The translations under genes were made by a program, and so were the position numbers. The notes under the pieces were generated by a model. That model worked only from the letters and a program-made list of their open reading frames with translations, ran no database searches and was not told where the DNA came from. From Metabacillus rhizolycopersici (GTDB taxonomy: Bacteria > Bacillota > Bacilli > Bacillales > Bacillaceae): a stretch of DNA of 64,000 nucleotides. Where the stretch lies: assembly GCF_020075705.1 (NCBI RefSeq), contig NZ_JAIQUM010000006.1, positions 1-64,000 on the forward strand. The letters run 5' to 3'. This document shows, piece by piece, positions 55,576 to 64,000 of this stretch (its first letter is position 1; each line of letters begins with the position of its first letter).

Positions 55576-57702
55576 TCATTGCGTATTTTCTTGTTGCGGA
55601 AAGCTTTCATACAAATGACAAGCAAGTTGAATTTGTAAAAAATCATCCGGATTTTCGAGGTCAAGCTGAAGCAGGTCCTCAATCTTTTTCAAGCGTTGGT
55701 AGAGTGTATTTTTATGAATATGAAGCTTCTCAGCTGAATCAATGGTGGATTTGTTCGATTTTATATACGCAAAAAGTGTTTTTTCTAATTCATTTTTTCG
55801 CGATTTTACTGTACGCAGTGGCGACAAAATTTCATTTGTATAGTTTTCTATTTCAGATGAAGACTGAGTGATAAATAAACGATTAATGCCCATTTTTTGA
55901 TAATGCATGATATCCGTTTTTCGGCGGCTAATTGCATAAGAAAGCGATTTTTTAGCCTCATCATAGGATTTAGAAATCGAATCGATTCCGTGATGAGAAG
56001 TGCTTAGGCCGGCATAGATTAAAGTTTCTGCTTGTTCTCCCCATTTGAACAATTGTGCTTGGAGTTTGACAATCAAATCATCAATCGCATCGTAAGTATT
56101 TGTAGGGAGCAGAATTGTTATCTTATTGTGAAAACCAAAAATGATTTTCCTTTTTTCTGGAATGTGTCGTTTGATTTTAATAATTAATCGATGAATTTCA
56201 TTCTCCAATGTGAATAAATCACGATAAGAATCAACTTTTAGTAATAAAACTGTGTAAATTGAGTTTTTATTTATGCCTAGTGATTCTCCAATTTCCTCTA
56301 GTTTTGCTGGATTTTTCGTATGAAGTAAGTCATGAAATAATTCTTGAGTCTTCTTATAATATACTTCTGCCTGGGTTTTACGTTTTGTCATCTCCAACGC
56401 TAGCACGGAGCTTGCTTGTTCAATTGTCACGATATCTAATGCCGATAGGGGTGTGTAAAGTGGAATTGCAAAACAACCAAGTGAGACACGATCTGATAAA
56501 ATAGGGTAAATATAGGTTTTCGTTTCATTTTGATAAAAGGAATCTATATAAATGGGTGTTTTCTTATTAGAAAAATTCTGTGAAAATGCATCTATCATTG
56601 CCTGTTGATTGGCGACGTTCATTTTCTGATAAAGTTCTGTCTCAAGGTAATCAAAAAAGAAAACATCTCTGTTCATGATTCTGTTTATTTCAAAAATAAT
56701 AAACTCTACACTCTTATTTTGCAGAGAAAGCTGTGTTAGTGTCTCGTGTATTTCTGCTCTTTTCAACAGAAGTTCATTTTTTTCTGTTAGCTGCTTTGTT
56801 AAAATCGTTATTTCATCTAGCCGATCTTGGGCATTTTTATAGAGATTTGCATTTTTGATAGCGATCGCTGCTTGAGCGGTGAAAATTTGTAATAAGTTTA
56901 AATCATTATTGTTTAATTGGCCTTGTGACTCTAATTGTTGAACCGTCATTACGCCAAACGCTTTGTTTTCCAAGATGAGAGGAACCGAAATAAGCGCCTT
57001 TATTTTTGCATTATCAAAAGACTCCTGAATATAATGGAAATTATCCTCCGATAAAGTTGCCATTCCTTGATAAATTTCAGATCGAGAATAGTAAATGACT
57101 GGTAGGCCATCCTTAAAAACCTTTCCGGTAATGGATTCGCCGCTTTTTAATTTTGTAGCACGAAGTTGGTCATTAAAGCCTACCGATGCCCTTGGGATTA
57201 AACGCTCTGTTTTTTCATCATACAATTGTAGGTATCCGACATCTGCAGCAGGAATAACACTAAGAGCATGGGTAATAATAGAATTCAATACTTCTTGTAG
57301 CTCTAAAGATGATGTGATTGAGCGCGTACTTTCTAACATACTGGCAAGTTCAGCATCTTTCGCCTTCATTTTGTTTTTGATGTTTAGATAAGAAAAAATC
57401 AAATAAAAAGAATCAAGCTCATCCTTAAATTGATCAATAGTTGGACATGCTAGATAGAAAAGGACTTTTTCGTTTTCTGGATAAAAAAATGAAATTCGCG
57501 TTGACTCACCATCTGTTTGGATAATCATTTTTTCATCTTTAGAGGAAGTAGGAATTACGAATTTAGATTTATTTATTTCGATATCACCATGTGCATAAAC
57601 GAATTGAGCAGGTTGATCGATCTGTTGAAAATAATAAAGTTCAAATGAGATTTTGTCGAATTTATTGTGTAAAAATGAGAGAAATAAGTCGTTATTTGTC
57701 AT
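55576..57702 (-). CDS. GAF-containing PucR/CdaR-type transcriptional regulator
   Basis: 708 residues from the ATG at 57702, with GGAGG seven bases upstream; the longer frame is unsupported. A GAF domain lies at about 130-295 (SSLELQEVLNSIITHALSVIPAADVGYLQLYDE, GKVFKDGLPVIYYS, ALISVPLILENKAFGVMTVQQ), a coiled coil follows, then a GGDEF-like central region, and a C-terminal PucR helix-turn-helix (ESAEKLHIHKNTLYQRLKKIEDLLQLDL). It diverges from the transporter and M20 genes and most likely controls them in response to their substrate. Confidence 0.83.
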   Translation of the reverse strand: MTNNDLFLSFLHNKFDKISFELYYFQQIDQPAQFVYAHGDIEINKSKFVIPTSSKDEKMIIQTDGESTRISFFYPENEKVLFYLACPTIDQFKDELDSFYLIFSYLNIKNKMKAKDAELASMLESTRSITSSLELQEVLNSIITHALSVIPAADVGYLQLYDEKTERLIPRASVGFNDQLRATKLKSGESITGKVFKDGLPVIYYSRSEIYQGMATLSEDNFHYIQESFDNAKIKALISVPLILENKAFGVMTVQQLESQGQLNNNDLNLLQIFTAQAAIAIKNANLYKNAQDRLDEITILTKQLTEKNELLLKRAEIHETLTQLSLQNKSVEFIIFEINRIMNRDVFFFDYLETELYQKMNVANQQAMIDAFSQNFSNKKTPIYIDSFYQNETKTYIYPILSDRVSLGCFAIPLYTPLSALDIVTIEQASSVLALEMTKRKTQAEVYYKKTQELFHDLLHTKNPAKLEEIGESLGINKNSIYTVLLLKVDSYRDLFTLENEIHRLIIKIKRHIPEKRKIIFGFHNKITILLPTNTYDAIDDLIVKLQAQLFKWGEQAETLIYAGLSTSHHGIDSISKSYDEAKKSLSYAISRRKTDIMHYQKMGINRLFITQSSSEIENYTNEILSPLRTVKSRKNELEKTLFAYIKSNKSTIDSAEKLHIHKNTLYQRLKKIEDLLQLDLENPDDFLQIQLACHLYESFPQQENTQ

Positions 57703-57842
57703 AAAAAAACCTCCGTATAGACAAGTATACACTGAAAATGAATATTTGTTGTGTAAATGAACATTGATATAATTTTCTAATAATTTATTATATTCTGTAT
57801 AGAAAAAACAGCTTTTTTGAAGTAGTGTGGAGGGAAAGAAAA

Positions 57843-59000
57843 ATGAGTGAACCAATTGTTGCGGCATTATTAATCATATTACTTATTGCGGTAGGAGAAG
57901 TTATATCAATTATGTCAAAAGCGAGAATCCCGATGTTATTAATTGTTTTCATGGGATATTTTATTTTATTATGGACAGGTATTTTTCCACCTGAGCTTAT
58001 TGCCAACTCAGGATTAGGTGCTTTTGGAGCACTGATGATCGCACCGGTTATTGTTCATCTGGGGACGATGATTCCGCTTAGTGTCCTTAAAGGTCAGATA
58101 AAAGCAGTGTTTATCGCAATCATAGGAATTGTTTTTGCGGTTATTTTACTTATGATTGTAGCAGTTCCAATTATCGGTTATCCGGCAGTTGTTGCTGGAG
58201 CAGGACCTTTAACTGGAGGACTTATATCTGTTGTGGTGACAACGGAGAAGCTACAGGAGCTAGGACTTGTTAGTTTAATTGCAATTCCTGCACTTGTCGT
58301 TGGATTACAGAGTTTAATTGGTATGCCCCTTGCTGGAAACCTTTTGAGTCGATATGCAAAAAAACATCTTGCGACACTTGATTTTGCGAACGTTGTAGAA
58401 GCGAAAGAAAATGTAGTGGAAGAAACGAAAAAAACGTGGCTACCTGAAAAGTATCAAACTTCTGTTATTTTGCTCTTGCAATTGTTCATAGGTGGTGCCC
58501 TTGCCATTGGTTTAGGTAAGTTAACAGGGATTAACTACAGTATATGGGCATTATTAATTGGATTTATTGGCTCATATATTGGTTTTTACCAAAAAAATAT
58601 GATGGAGCGCGCGAATTCATTTGGCATCAGTATAATGGGGATTATTCTAGTTGTTGTTGCATCGGCGAATAGTGTGACATTTGCATTATTTGTTGAGCAT
58701 TTGCCAAGTGTCATTGTGATTCTTATTGTTGGTTCAATTGGAATTATCATTGGTGGCTATTTCGCATCAAAATGGGTCAAATGGGATCCACTAAAAGGAG
58801 TTCCGGTTGCATTAACAGCTATGTTTGGCTTTCCTGGTGATTATATTATTTGTGAAGAGGTAAGCAGAAGTGAAGGTAAGAATGAGCAGGAGCGTAAAGC
58901 GATATTAGATGAAATCCTAACACCAATGCTTGTCGGTGGATTTACGACTGTTACTGCTGCTTCGATTATCATTGCAAGTATACTTGTTCAAACACTTTAA
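57843..59000 (+). CDS. Uncharacterised polytopic membrane transporter
   Basis: 385 residues from the ATG at 57843 (GGAGGG upstream), about ten membrane segments in two similar halves. GAGPLTGGLISVVVTTEKLQELG and GFPGDYIICEEVSR look like conserved loops. It may belong to a DUF-named family found beside M20 amidohydrolases (DUF3100-like), but I am not certain. Position between a PucR-type regulator and two amidohydrolases suggests it imports their substrate. Confidence 0.65.
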   Translation: MSEPIVAALLIILLIAVGEVISIMSKARIPMLLIVFMGYFILLWTGIFPPELIANSGLGAFGALMIAPVIVHLGTMIPLSVLKGQIKAVFIAIIGIVFAVILLMIVAVPIIGYPAVVAGAGPLTGGLISVVVTTEKLQELGLVSLIAIPALVVGLQSLIGMPLAGNLLSRYAKKHLATLDFANVVEAKENVVEETKKTWLPEKYQTSVILLLQLFIGGALAIGLGKLTGINYSIWALLIGFIGSYIGFYQKNMMERANSFGISIMGIILVVVASANSVTFALFVEHLPSVIVILIVGSIGIIIGGYFASKWVKWDPLKGVPVALTAMFGFPGDYIICEEVSRSEGKNEQERKAILDEILTPMLVGGFTTVTAASIIIASILVQTL

Positions 59001-59024
59001 TTTATTATATGGGAGACGATTGTT

Positions 59025-60203
59025 TTGGAAAAGCTATATACATTACTAGATCAGGCATATGATGAAATGGTTGAAGTGCGCCGTTATTTGCATCAATATC
59101 CTGAATTATCATTTGAAGAAGTGGAAACACCAAAATATATTGCTGAATATCATAAAAAACTTGGACATGAAGTTCGTGTCGGAGTTGGTGGTAGAGGTGT
59201 TGTTGCTACGTTACGAGGCGGGAAACCAGGACAGACAGTTGCATTACGTGCAGATTTTGATGCCTTGCCAATCCATGAAGAAACAGACCTACCGTTTAAA
59301 TCGACAGTAGACGGGGTTATGCACGCTTGTGGACATGATAGTCACACTGCAACGCTTTTAGTGCTCGCAAAAGTATTAAACTCTATGAAGGAAGAAATCT
59401 CAGGGAATGTCGTTTTCATTCACCAGCATGCAGAAGAAGTTTTGCCAGGTGGAGCAATTGCTATGATTGAGGATGGTTGTTTAGATGGGGTCGATGTCAT
59501 CTTCGGTCAGCACATTTGGTCGCCAACTCCTGTTGGGACAATCGAGTATCGTACTGGCCCTTTAATGGCAGCGGCTGACTTTTTTAAAGTGAAAATTCAA
59601 GGTCGAGGCGGGCATGGCTCACAACCACATATGACAAAAGATAGTGTTGTAATTGGATCACAGCTTGTAAGCAATCTGCAGCAAATTGTTTCGCGAAGAG
59701 TCGATCCCCTTGATTCAGCGGTTCTTTCGATTGGTTCATTCGAGGCGAAAAATGCACCAAATGTCATTGCAGATACAGCAAAACTTGCTGGCACTGTGAG
59801 AACATTCAAAGAAAGCACTCGTGAATACGTAGAACAAGAGATTGAAAGAATTATAAAAGGAACATGTATGACAGGCGATGTGGAATATACATTTGAGTAT
59901 CAAAAAGGCTACTCTGCTGTCATCAATCCGAAAGAAGAAATTGAATTTGTCATGGATCTAGCTAAATCCGTACCTGGTGTAACAGCTGTAAATGAATGTG
60001 AACCGCAAATGGGTGGAGAAGACTTCTGTTATTACTTGCAGCATGTTAAAGGGGCATTCTTCTTTACAGGTGCCCAAAACCCGGAGTGGGAAACAACATA
60101 TCCTCATCATCATCCAAAGTTTAATATTGATGAAAAAGGAATGCTAATCGCTGCTAAAACATTAGGAGTTGCGACATTAACGTACTTGGAGAAAAATAAA
60201 TAA
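59025..60203 (+). CDS. M20 family amidohydrolase, copy 1
   Basis: 392 residues, TTG start. Metal ligands are in HACGHDSHTATLL, HQHAEEVLPGGA and the C-terminal HHHPKFNIDE, and the dimerisation domain in GRGGHGSQPHMTKD. It belongs to the YxeP/IAA-amino-acid hydrolase branch, which removes acyl groups from amino acids. The start lies 25 bases after the transporter stop. Well over 80 percent identical by eye to the next gene, so it is half of a tandem duplication. Confidence 0.88.
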   Translation: MEKLYTLLDQAYDEMVEVRRYLHQYPELSFEEVETPKYIAEYHKKLGHEVRVGVGGRGVVATLRGGKPGQTVALRADFDALPIHEETDLPFKSTVDGVMHACGHDSHTATLLVLAKVLNSMKEEISGNVVFIHQHAEEVLPGGAIAMIEDGCLDGVDVIFGQHIWSPTPVGTIEYRTGPLMAAADFFKVKIQGRGGHGSQPHMTKDSVVIGSQLVSNLQQIVSRRVDPLDSAVLSIGSFEAKNAPNVIADTAKLAGTVRTFKESTREYVEQEIERIIKGTCMTGDVEYTFEYQKGYSAVINPKEEIEFVMDLAKSVPGVTAVNECEPQMGGEDFCYYLQHVKGAFFFTGAQNPEWETTYPHHHPKFNIDEKGMLIAAKTLGVATLTYLEKNK

Positions 60204-60256
60204 GCAGAAATGACCTGACTCATTTTGTGGAAGGTAATTTTTTAAGAGTGTAAATA

Positions 60257-60308
60257 ATCAAGTAAACATAATGAGGAAAATCATTATGTTTACTTGATAT
60301 TTTTGTTT
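60257..60308 (+). terminator. Terminator between the duplicated amidohydrolase genes
   Basis: ATCAAGTAAACATAATGA pairs perfectly with TCATTATGTTTACTTGAT around six bases, then a T-rich tail. It makes the second copy at least partly independent. Confidence 0.85.
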
Positions 60309-60371
60309 TTATCAATCTATTATTAATGGTTATAGACGAATTACTTATTCAAATAAAGGGGTTGTACCAAC

Positions 60372-61550
60372 TTGGAAACATTATATCGTTTATTAGATGA
60401 AGCATACGACGAAATGGTAGAAATTAGACGTTATTTGCATCAATATCCGGAACTTTCGTTTGAAGAAGTGAAAACGGCTAAATACATTGTTGAATATCAT
60501 GAAAAATTAGGTCATGAGATTCGCACTGGTGTAGGAGGAAATGGTGTTGTCGCTACCTTACGTGGTGGTAAACCGGGTCAGACGGTTGCCTTAAGAGCAG
60601 ATTTTGATGCTCTACCGATTCACGAAGAGACTGACTTGCCGTATAAATCGACTGTAGACGGTGTCATGCACGCCTGTGGACATGATAGTCATACAGCAAC
60701 GCTTCTCGTCCTCGCCAAAGTGTTAAACAGGATGAAGGATGAGATCGAAGGCAATGTCATCTTCATTCATCAACACGCTGAAGAGAAACCACCAGGTGGG
60801 GCGATTGGGATGATTGAAGACGGCTGTTTAGATGGAGTTGATGTAATTTTCGGTCAACACATTTGGTCGCCAGCACCTGTTGGGACGATTGAGTATCGCC
60901 CTGGTCCCTTAATGGCAGCCGGTGACGCCTTCAAAATAACGATTCAAGGTAGTGGCGGACATGGAGCACAACCGCATACGACAAAGGATAGTGTTGTAAT
61001 TGGCGCACAGCTCGTTAGCAATCTGCAACAAATTGTTTCACGGAGAATTGATCCCCTTGATACAGCTGTTATCTCAATTGGTTCATTTGAAGCGGTAAAT
61101 GCGCCGAACGTCATTGCCGATACTGCCATCCTTGAGGGGACAGTACGGACATTTAAAGAAAGCACCCGAAGCTATATTGCTGAAGAGATGGAGCGCGTTA
61201 TAAAAGGAACATGTTTAGCTGGCGATGTGGAATACACCTACGAATACCAGAAGGCATACCCAGCAGTTATCAATCCAGTAGAAGAAATCGAATTTGTCAT
61301 GGAGCTTGCTAAATCAGTACCTGGTGTAACAGCTGTAAAGAAAGTCGAACCGCAAATGGGTGGAGAAGATTTCGCCTTTTACTTACAACACATCAAAGGT
61401 GCATTTTTCTTTACAGGTGGTCAGAATCCAGAAGTGAACGCTATTTATCCTCATCATCATCCCAAATTTAATATTGATGAAAAAGGAATGTTAATCGCAG
61501 CCAAGACGTTGGGGGTCGCTACGTTAACGTATTTGGAGAAAAATAAATAA
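60372..61550 (+). CDS. M20 family amidohydrolase, copy 2
   Basis: 392 residues, TTG start behind AAAGGGG. Same length and motifs as copy 1 (HACGHDSHTATLL, HQHAEEKPPGGA, GSGGHGAQPHTTKD). Differences cluster at the N-terminus, around residues 135-145 (VLPGGAIAM versus KPPGGAIGM) and near 360, so substrate preference may have shifted. All metal ligands are kept, so both copies should be active. Confidence 0.88.
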   Translation: METLYRLLDEAYDEMVEIRRYLHQYPELSFEEVKTAKYIVEYHEKLGHEIRTGVGGNGVVATLRGGKPGQTVALRADFDALPIHEETDLPYKSTVDGVMHACGHDSHTATLLVLAKVLNRMKDEIEGNVIFIHQHAEEKPPGGAIGMIEDGCLDGVDVIFGQHIWSPAPVGTIEYRPGPLMAAGDAFKITIQGSGGHGAQPHTTKDSVVIGAQLVSNLQQIVSRRIDPLDTAVISIGSFEAVNAPNVIADTAILEGTVRTFKESTRSYIAEEMERVIKGTCLAGDVEYTYEYQKAYPAVINPVEEIEFVMELAKSVPGVTAVKKVEPQMGGEDFAFYLQHIKGAFFFTGGQNPEVNAIYPHHHPKFNIDEKGMLIAAKTLGVATLTYLEKNK

Positions 61551-61596
61551 TTGAATCGAGATGTACCGTAATTTGTGAATGCAGTACATGTATAAG

Positions 61597-61643
61597 AAAC
61601 GAACATCAAAAAGGATGATGACCCGATTTTGTTCGTTTTTTTT
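61597..61643 (+). terminator. Terminator after the second amidohydrolase gene
   Basis: AAACGAACA pairs with TGTTCGTTT around a longer loop, followed by a T-run of about six. Confidence 0.65.
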
Positions 61644-61806
61644 ACGGATTGAATAGCTTATCCGCTAGTTCAAAAAGCTATATTTGTATCCATTTTAAGA
61701 AAGAATTGATGCAAAAACTTTTTCAATAAGGATCCAAACGATTATAATTTAATGTGTATTGCTAAACGAACGACAGTACGAGAATATGACATTTGGGGGC
61801 ATCTTG

Positions 61807-62067
61807 ATGAAAAGGTTATTTTCGAAAATGGCAAAGAAAAAACGAAAAGTAGAATTTTGCCAAAAGAATTTGGATCGATTTTTAAAAGAAGAAGATGTTC
61901 CCTATTATGAGGAATTCTTTAAGAATCCTATCATTTCTTACAACGAATATCATTGCCAGAGTAAATGCGAAATTTGTACTAAACACCCATATGCAATGGT
62001 TAATGGACGAATGATAATCGCAAACTCGACCAAAGAGTTACTAGATAAGATGAGGGAGATTGTTTAA
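61807..62067 (+). CDS. DUF1450 (YuzB-like) protein
   Basis: 86 residues from the ATG at 61807 (GGGGG upstream). A basic N-terminal helix (KRLFSKMAKKKRK) precedes the DUF1450 core: VEFCQKNLDRFL, then CQSKCEICTKHPYAMVNGRMIIANS. The Cys-x3-Cys-x2-Cys cluster (CQSKCEIC) plus the earlier Cys could bind zinc or an iron-sulfur cluster. Function unknown. Longer at the N-terminus than typical YuzB. Confidence 0.75.
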   Translation: MKRLFSKMAKKKRKVEFCQKNLDRFLKEEDVPYYEEFFKNPIISYNEYHCQSKCEICTKHPYAMVNGRMIIANSTKELLDKMREIV

Positions 62068-62310
62068 TCATAGCTTCATTCTAGTATTTTTGAGAGTTTT
62101 TATAGACGGCGCTATAAAATCGTGTATAACTTAATAGATATTTTCTTATTATCATGATATATTTAGTGTGAATATTTAGAATTTTCAAGATTTTTTCGGT
62201 TTAAAGTAATATGATTAGGCTTAGTTATAAAAATACATAAAAAAATGAATGAAAGATCACAGAGAGAGATTTGTCATGTCATTTTTATTCATGGGAAGGT
62301 GTGTTGTGAG

Positions 62311-62805
62311 ATGGGGAATAGTACAAACGAAACAGTATTTAAAGAAGTAATGGGAAATTACCCTACGGGTGTAACGGTTGTGACAACAGTTGATGAAAAC
62401 GGAGTACCACTTGGATTAACAGTAAATTCATTTGCTTCCGTCTCATTAGATCCTCTACTAGTTTTATGGTCAATCGATAAAAGAGTGTCAACTTATGACA
62501 TTTTTACAAAAACGGAAAAATTCGCTGTGCACGTATTAGCTAATGATCAAAGTGATATTTGTTCACTATTTGCAAGTAAAGGTACCGATCGTTTTAAAAA
62601 TTGTGATTGGAAGCTATCTGAAAACAATCTTCCAATCATTGCAGGTGCTGCCGGAGTGATGCAATGTAAAACGTTCAAAACAATTGAAGCGGGAGATCAT
62701 ACGATTTTGATTGGCGAAATTGTTGATATTCAAAGCGAAAGCAAAGAGCCACTTCTATACCATAAAAGAAAGTTTGGGAAAATACCTGAAGAATTTTATA
62801 TTTAA
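62311..62805 (+). CDS. Flavin reductase-like FMN-binding protein
   Basis: 164 residues from the ATG at 62311, with AAGGTG upstream; an earlier ATG at 62245 is less likely. MGNYPTGVTVVTTVDENGVPLGLTVNSFASVSLDPLLVLWSIDKRV and FAVHVLANDQSDICSLFASKG, then EAGDHTILIGEIVD, are the hallmarks of the flavin-reductase (HpaC/NtaB) family. Such proteins supply reduced FMN to monooxygenases using NAD(P)H. No monooxygenase partner lies in the window. Confidence 0.87.
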   Translation: MGNSTNETVFKEVMGNYPTGVTVVTTVDENGVPLGLTVNSFASVSLDPLLVLWSIDKRVSTYDIFTKTEKFAVHVLANDQSDICSLFASKGTDRFKNCDWKLSENNLPIIAGAAGVMQCKTFKTIEAGDHTILIGEIVDIQSESKEPLLYHKRKFGKIPEEFYI

Positions 62806-62811
62806 TCTACT

Positions 62812-62854
62812 AAATACCTTTCCTTGTTTGAAATCTAGGAAAGGTATTTTTGTT
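62812..62854 (+). terminator. Terminator after the flavin reductase gene
   Basis: AAATACCTTTCCT pairs with AGGAAAGGTATTT, followed by TTG TTTG. Confidence 0.85.
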
Positions 62855-63068
62855 TGCGTTTAGCGCACAATGACCAAAAATAGTGATCAAGGATGACAGT
62901 CATCTGATGGCTGCCCCTAAAGGTATTATAAATTAACAGCGAAAGTGTTAAACTGAAGAGACGTTTTGTTATATAATATGTAAGATGACTTAGAGATCTT
63001 TGACAACAACAACCAACTCAGTTATCTTTATCTTTTGTAAATATTAATTTAGTAGGTGAACGAATTTT

Positions 63069-64000
63069 ATGGAAGAACAACAATTTCGCGTTTTATTATA
63101 CTACCAATATGTCACGATAAATAATCCAGAAGAATATACAAAGGAACATCTAAAGTTCTGTACTAATCTTGGCTTAAAGGGAAGAATATTAGTTGCTGAA
63201 GAAGGAATTAATGGTACGGTGTCTGGAACGATTGAACAGACAAATAAATATATGAGTTATATGAAGGAAGATCCGCGTTTTAAAGATATGGTCTTTAAAA
63301 TAGACGAAGCTGATCAACATGCATTTCAAAAAATGCATGTACGTTATAGACCTGAACTAGTCACTTTAAGATTAGAAGATGATGTAAATCCTTTGGAAGT
63401 AACCGGTGATTATTATTCTCCAAAAGAATTTTATGATGCGATGCAACAAGAAGATACTGTCATTATCGATGCAAGAAATGATTACGAATTTGATTTAGGC
63501 CATTTTCGTCATGCGATTAAGCCAGAAATAAAATCGTTTAAAGAATTACCACAATGGATCCAGAAAAACAGAGAAATGCTAGAGGGTAAAAAAATATTAA
63601 CCTATTGTACAGGCGGGGTTCGTTGTGAAAAGTTTTCAGGCTGGTTACGAAATGAAGGATTTGAAGATGTTGCACAGCTTCACGGTGGAATCGTAACATA
63701 TGGGAAAGATCCAGAAGTTCAAGGTGAACTGTGGGATGGCCAATGTTATGTATTCGATGAAAGAATTAGCGTTCCAATTAATAGAGTGAACGCAACTGTT
63801 GTAAGTAAAGATTATTTCACGGATGAGCCTTGTGAACGCTACATCAATTGCGCTAATCCTGAATGTGATAAACGAATGTTTTGTTCAGAAGAAAACGAGC
63901 ATAAATACTTGCGTTCTTGTAGCCATGAGTGTAGAGTACATCCAAGAAACAAATATGTAGCTGAGTATGGATTGACAGAGGAACAAGTAAAGGAAAGATT
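63069..64000 (+). CDS. trhO: tRNA uridine(34) hydroxylase TrhO (rhodanese-like), 3' end beyond the window
   Basis: 310 codons are visible before the window ends. [40 protein letters not shown], the rhodanese domain with active-site Cys in [17 protein letters not shown], and a Cys-rich tail ([27 protein letters not shown]) define TrhO/YceA. It hydroxylates U34 of certain tRNAs using oxygen. About 10-15 residues are probably missing at the C-terminus. GTGA-type ribosome binding site upstream. Confidence 0.9.
   Translation, partial: MEEQQFRVLLYYQYVTINNPEEYTKEHLKFCTNLGLKGRILVAEEGINGTVSGTIEQTNKYMSYMKEDPRFKDMVFKIDEADQHAFQKMHVRYRPELVTLRLEDDVNPLEVTGDYYSPKEFYDAMQQEDTVIIDARNDYEFDLGHFRHAIKPEIKSFKELPQWIQKNREMLEGKKILTYCTGGVRCEKFSGWLRNEGFEDVAQLHGGIVTYGKDPEVQGELWDGQCYVFDERISVPINRVNATVVSKDYFTDEPCERYINCANPECDKRMFCSEENEHKYLRSCSHECRVHPRNKYVAEYGLTEEQVKER

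Noticed and set aside
55548..55871. Plus-strand open frame of 107 codons overlapping the repeat and the 3' end of the PucR-type gene
   Set aside because: It overlaps the coding strand of a clear regulator and lacks a ribosome binding site.

Overview
The window is a stretch of chromosome from a low-GC, spore-forming Firmicute of the Bacillaceae. This is inferred from strong AGGAGG ribosome binding sites with frequent TTG/GTG starts, SigmaA and cre-like sites, S-box and glycine riboswitches, and many genes with B. subtilis counterparts: yoaDCB/yoaE, yrrT-mccAB, yezD, hxlAB, menA, gcvT, pepF, YheC/YheD-like ATP-grasp proteins and a SpoIID/LytB protein. I saw no rRNA, tRNA, CRISPR array, prophage or intact transposase. 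Assignments rest on motif recognition by eye; no database search was run.

Layout. 0-2 kb: small membrane and ASCH-domain proteins. 2-5.5 kb: a minus-strand operon of circularly permuted ATP-grasp, alpha-E and transglutaminase-like proteins. 5.8-10.3 kb: two large hybrid histidine kinases, followed by a decayed GNAT fragment. 10.6-17 kb: the S-box-controlled yoaD-yoaC-yoaB operon, divergent from the molybdopterin oxidoreductase yoaE. 17.6-19 kb: a short-chain fatty acid transporter behind a small MITE-like element. 19.8-22.2 kb: two ATP-grasp genes. 22.3-25.5 kb: an internally duplicated N/Q/G/A-rich protein, two CxxC microproteins, a nitroreductase and a cell-wall 3D-domain protein. 25.6-28 kb: a TauE-type permease with a structured leader, an FbpA-like peptide, and an Rrf2 regulator overlapping yezD. 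28.7-31.7 kb: yrrT, mccA and mccB (reverse transsulfuration) without mtnN. 31.7-33 kb: hxlBA (ribulose monophosphate pathway). 33-38 kb: a subtilisin-like protease with cell-wall-binding repeats and a SpoIID/LytB protein. 38-39 kb: menA.

39.7-45.9 kb is a self-contained sensing and uptake unit: a sensor kinase with an extracellular solute-binding domain, a Sigma54-dependent response regulator, a near-consensus -24/-12 promoter, a TAXI-type solute-binding lipoprotein and an MFS (MHS-type) transporter. No TRAP permease lies beside the TAXI protein.

46-53.4 kb: pepF, then two tandem glycine riboswitches about 3.3 kb apart. The first precedes an uncharacterised two-protein permease plus an M20 amidohydrolase; the second precedes a solitary gcvT. 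53.7-55.4 kb: a DoxX pseudogene with three lesions and small genes. 55.5-61.6 kb: a GAF/PucR-type regulator divergent from an uncharacterised transporter and two tandemly duplicated M20 amidohydrolases. 61.8-64 kb: a DUF1450 protein, a flavin reductase and trhO, which is cut by the window end.

The recurring theme is sulfur, one-carbon and glycine metabolism (S-box, mccAB, yezD, hxlAB, gcvT), together with amidohydrolase/permease pairs that probably import and hydrolyse N-acyl amino acids or similar amides. The best candidates for undescribed biology are the glycine-riboswitch permease/amidohydrolase operon, the Sigma54-TAXI-MFS unit, and the duplicated N/Q-rich protein with its neighbouring CxxC microproteins.
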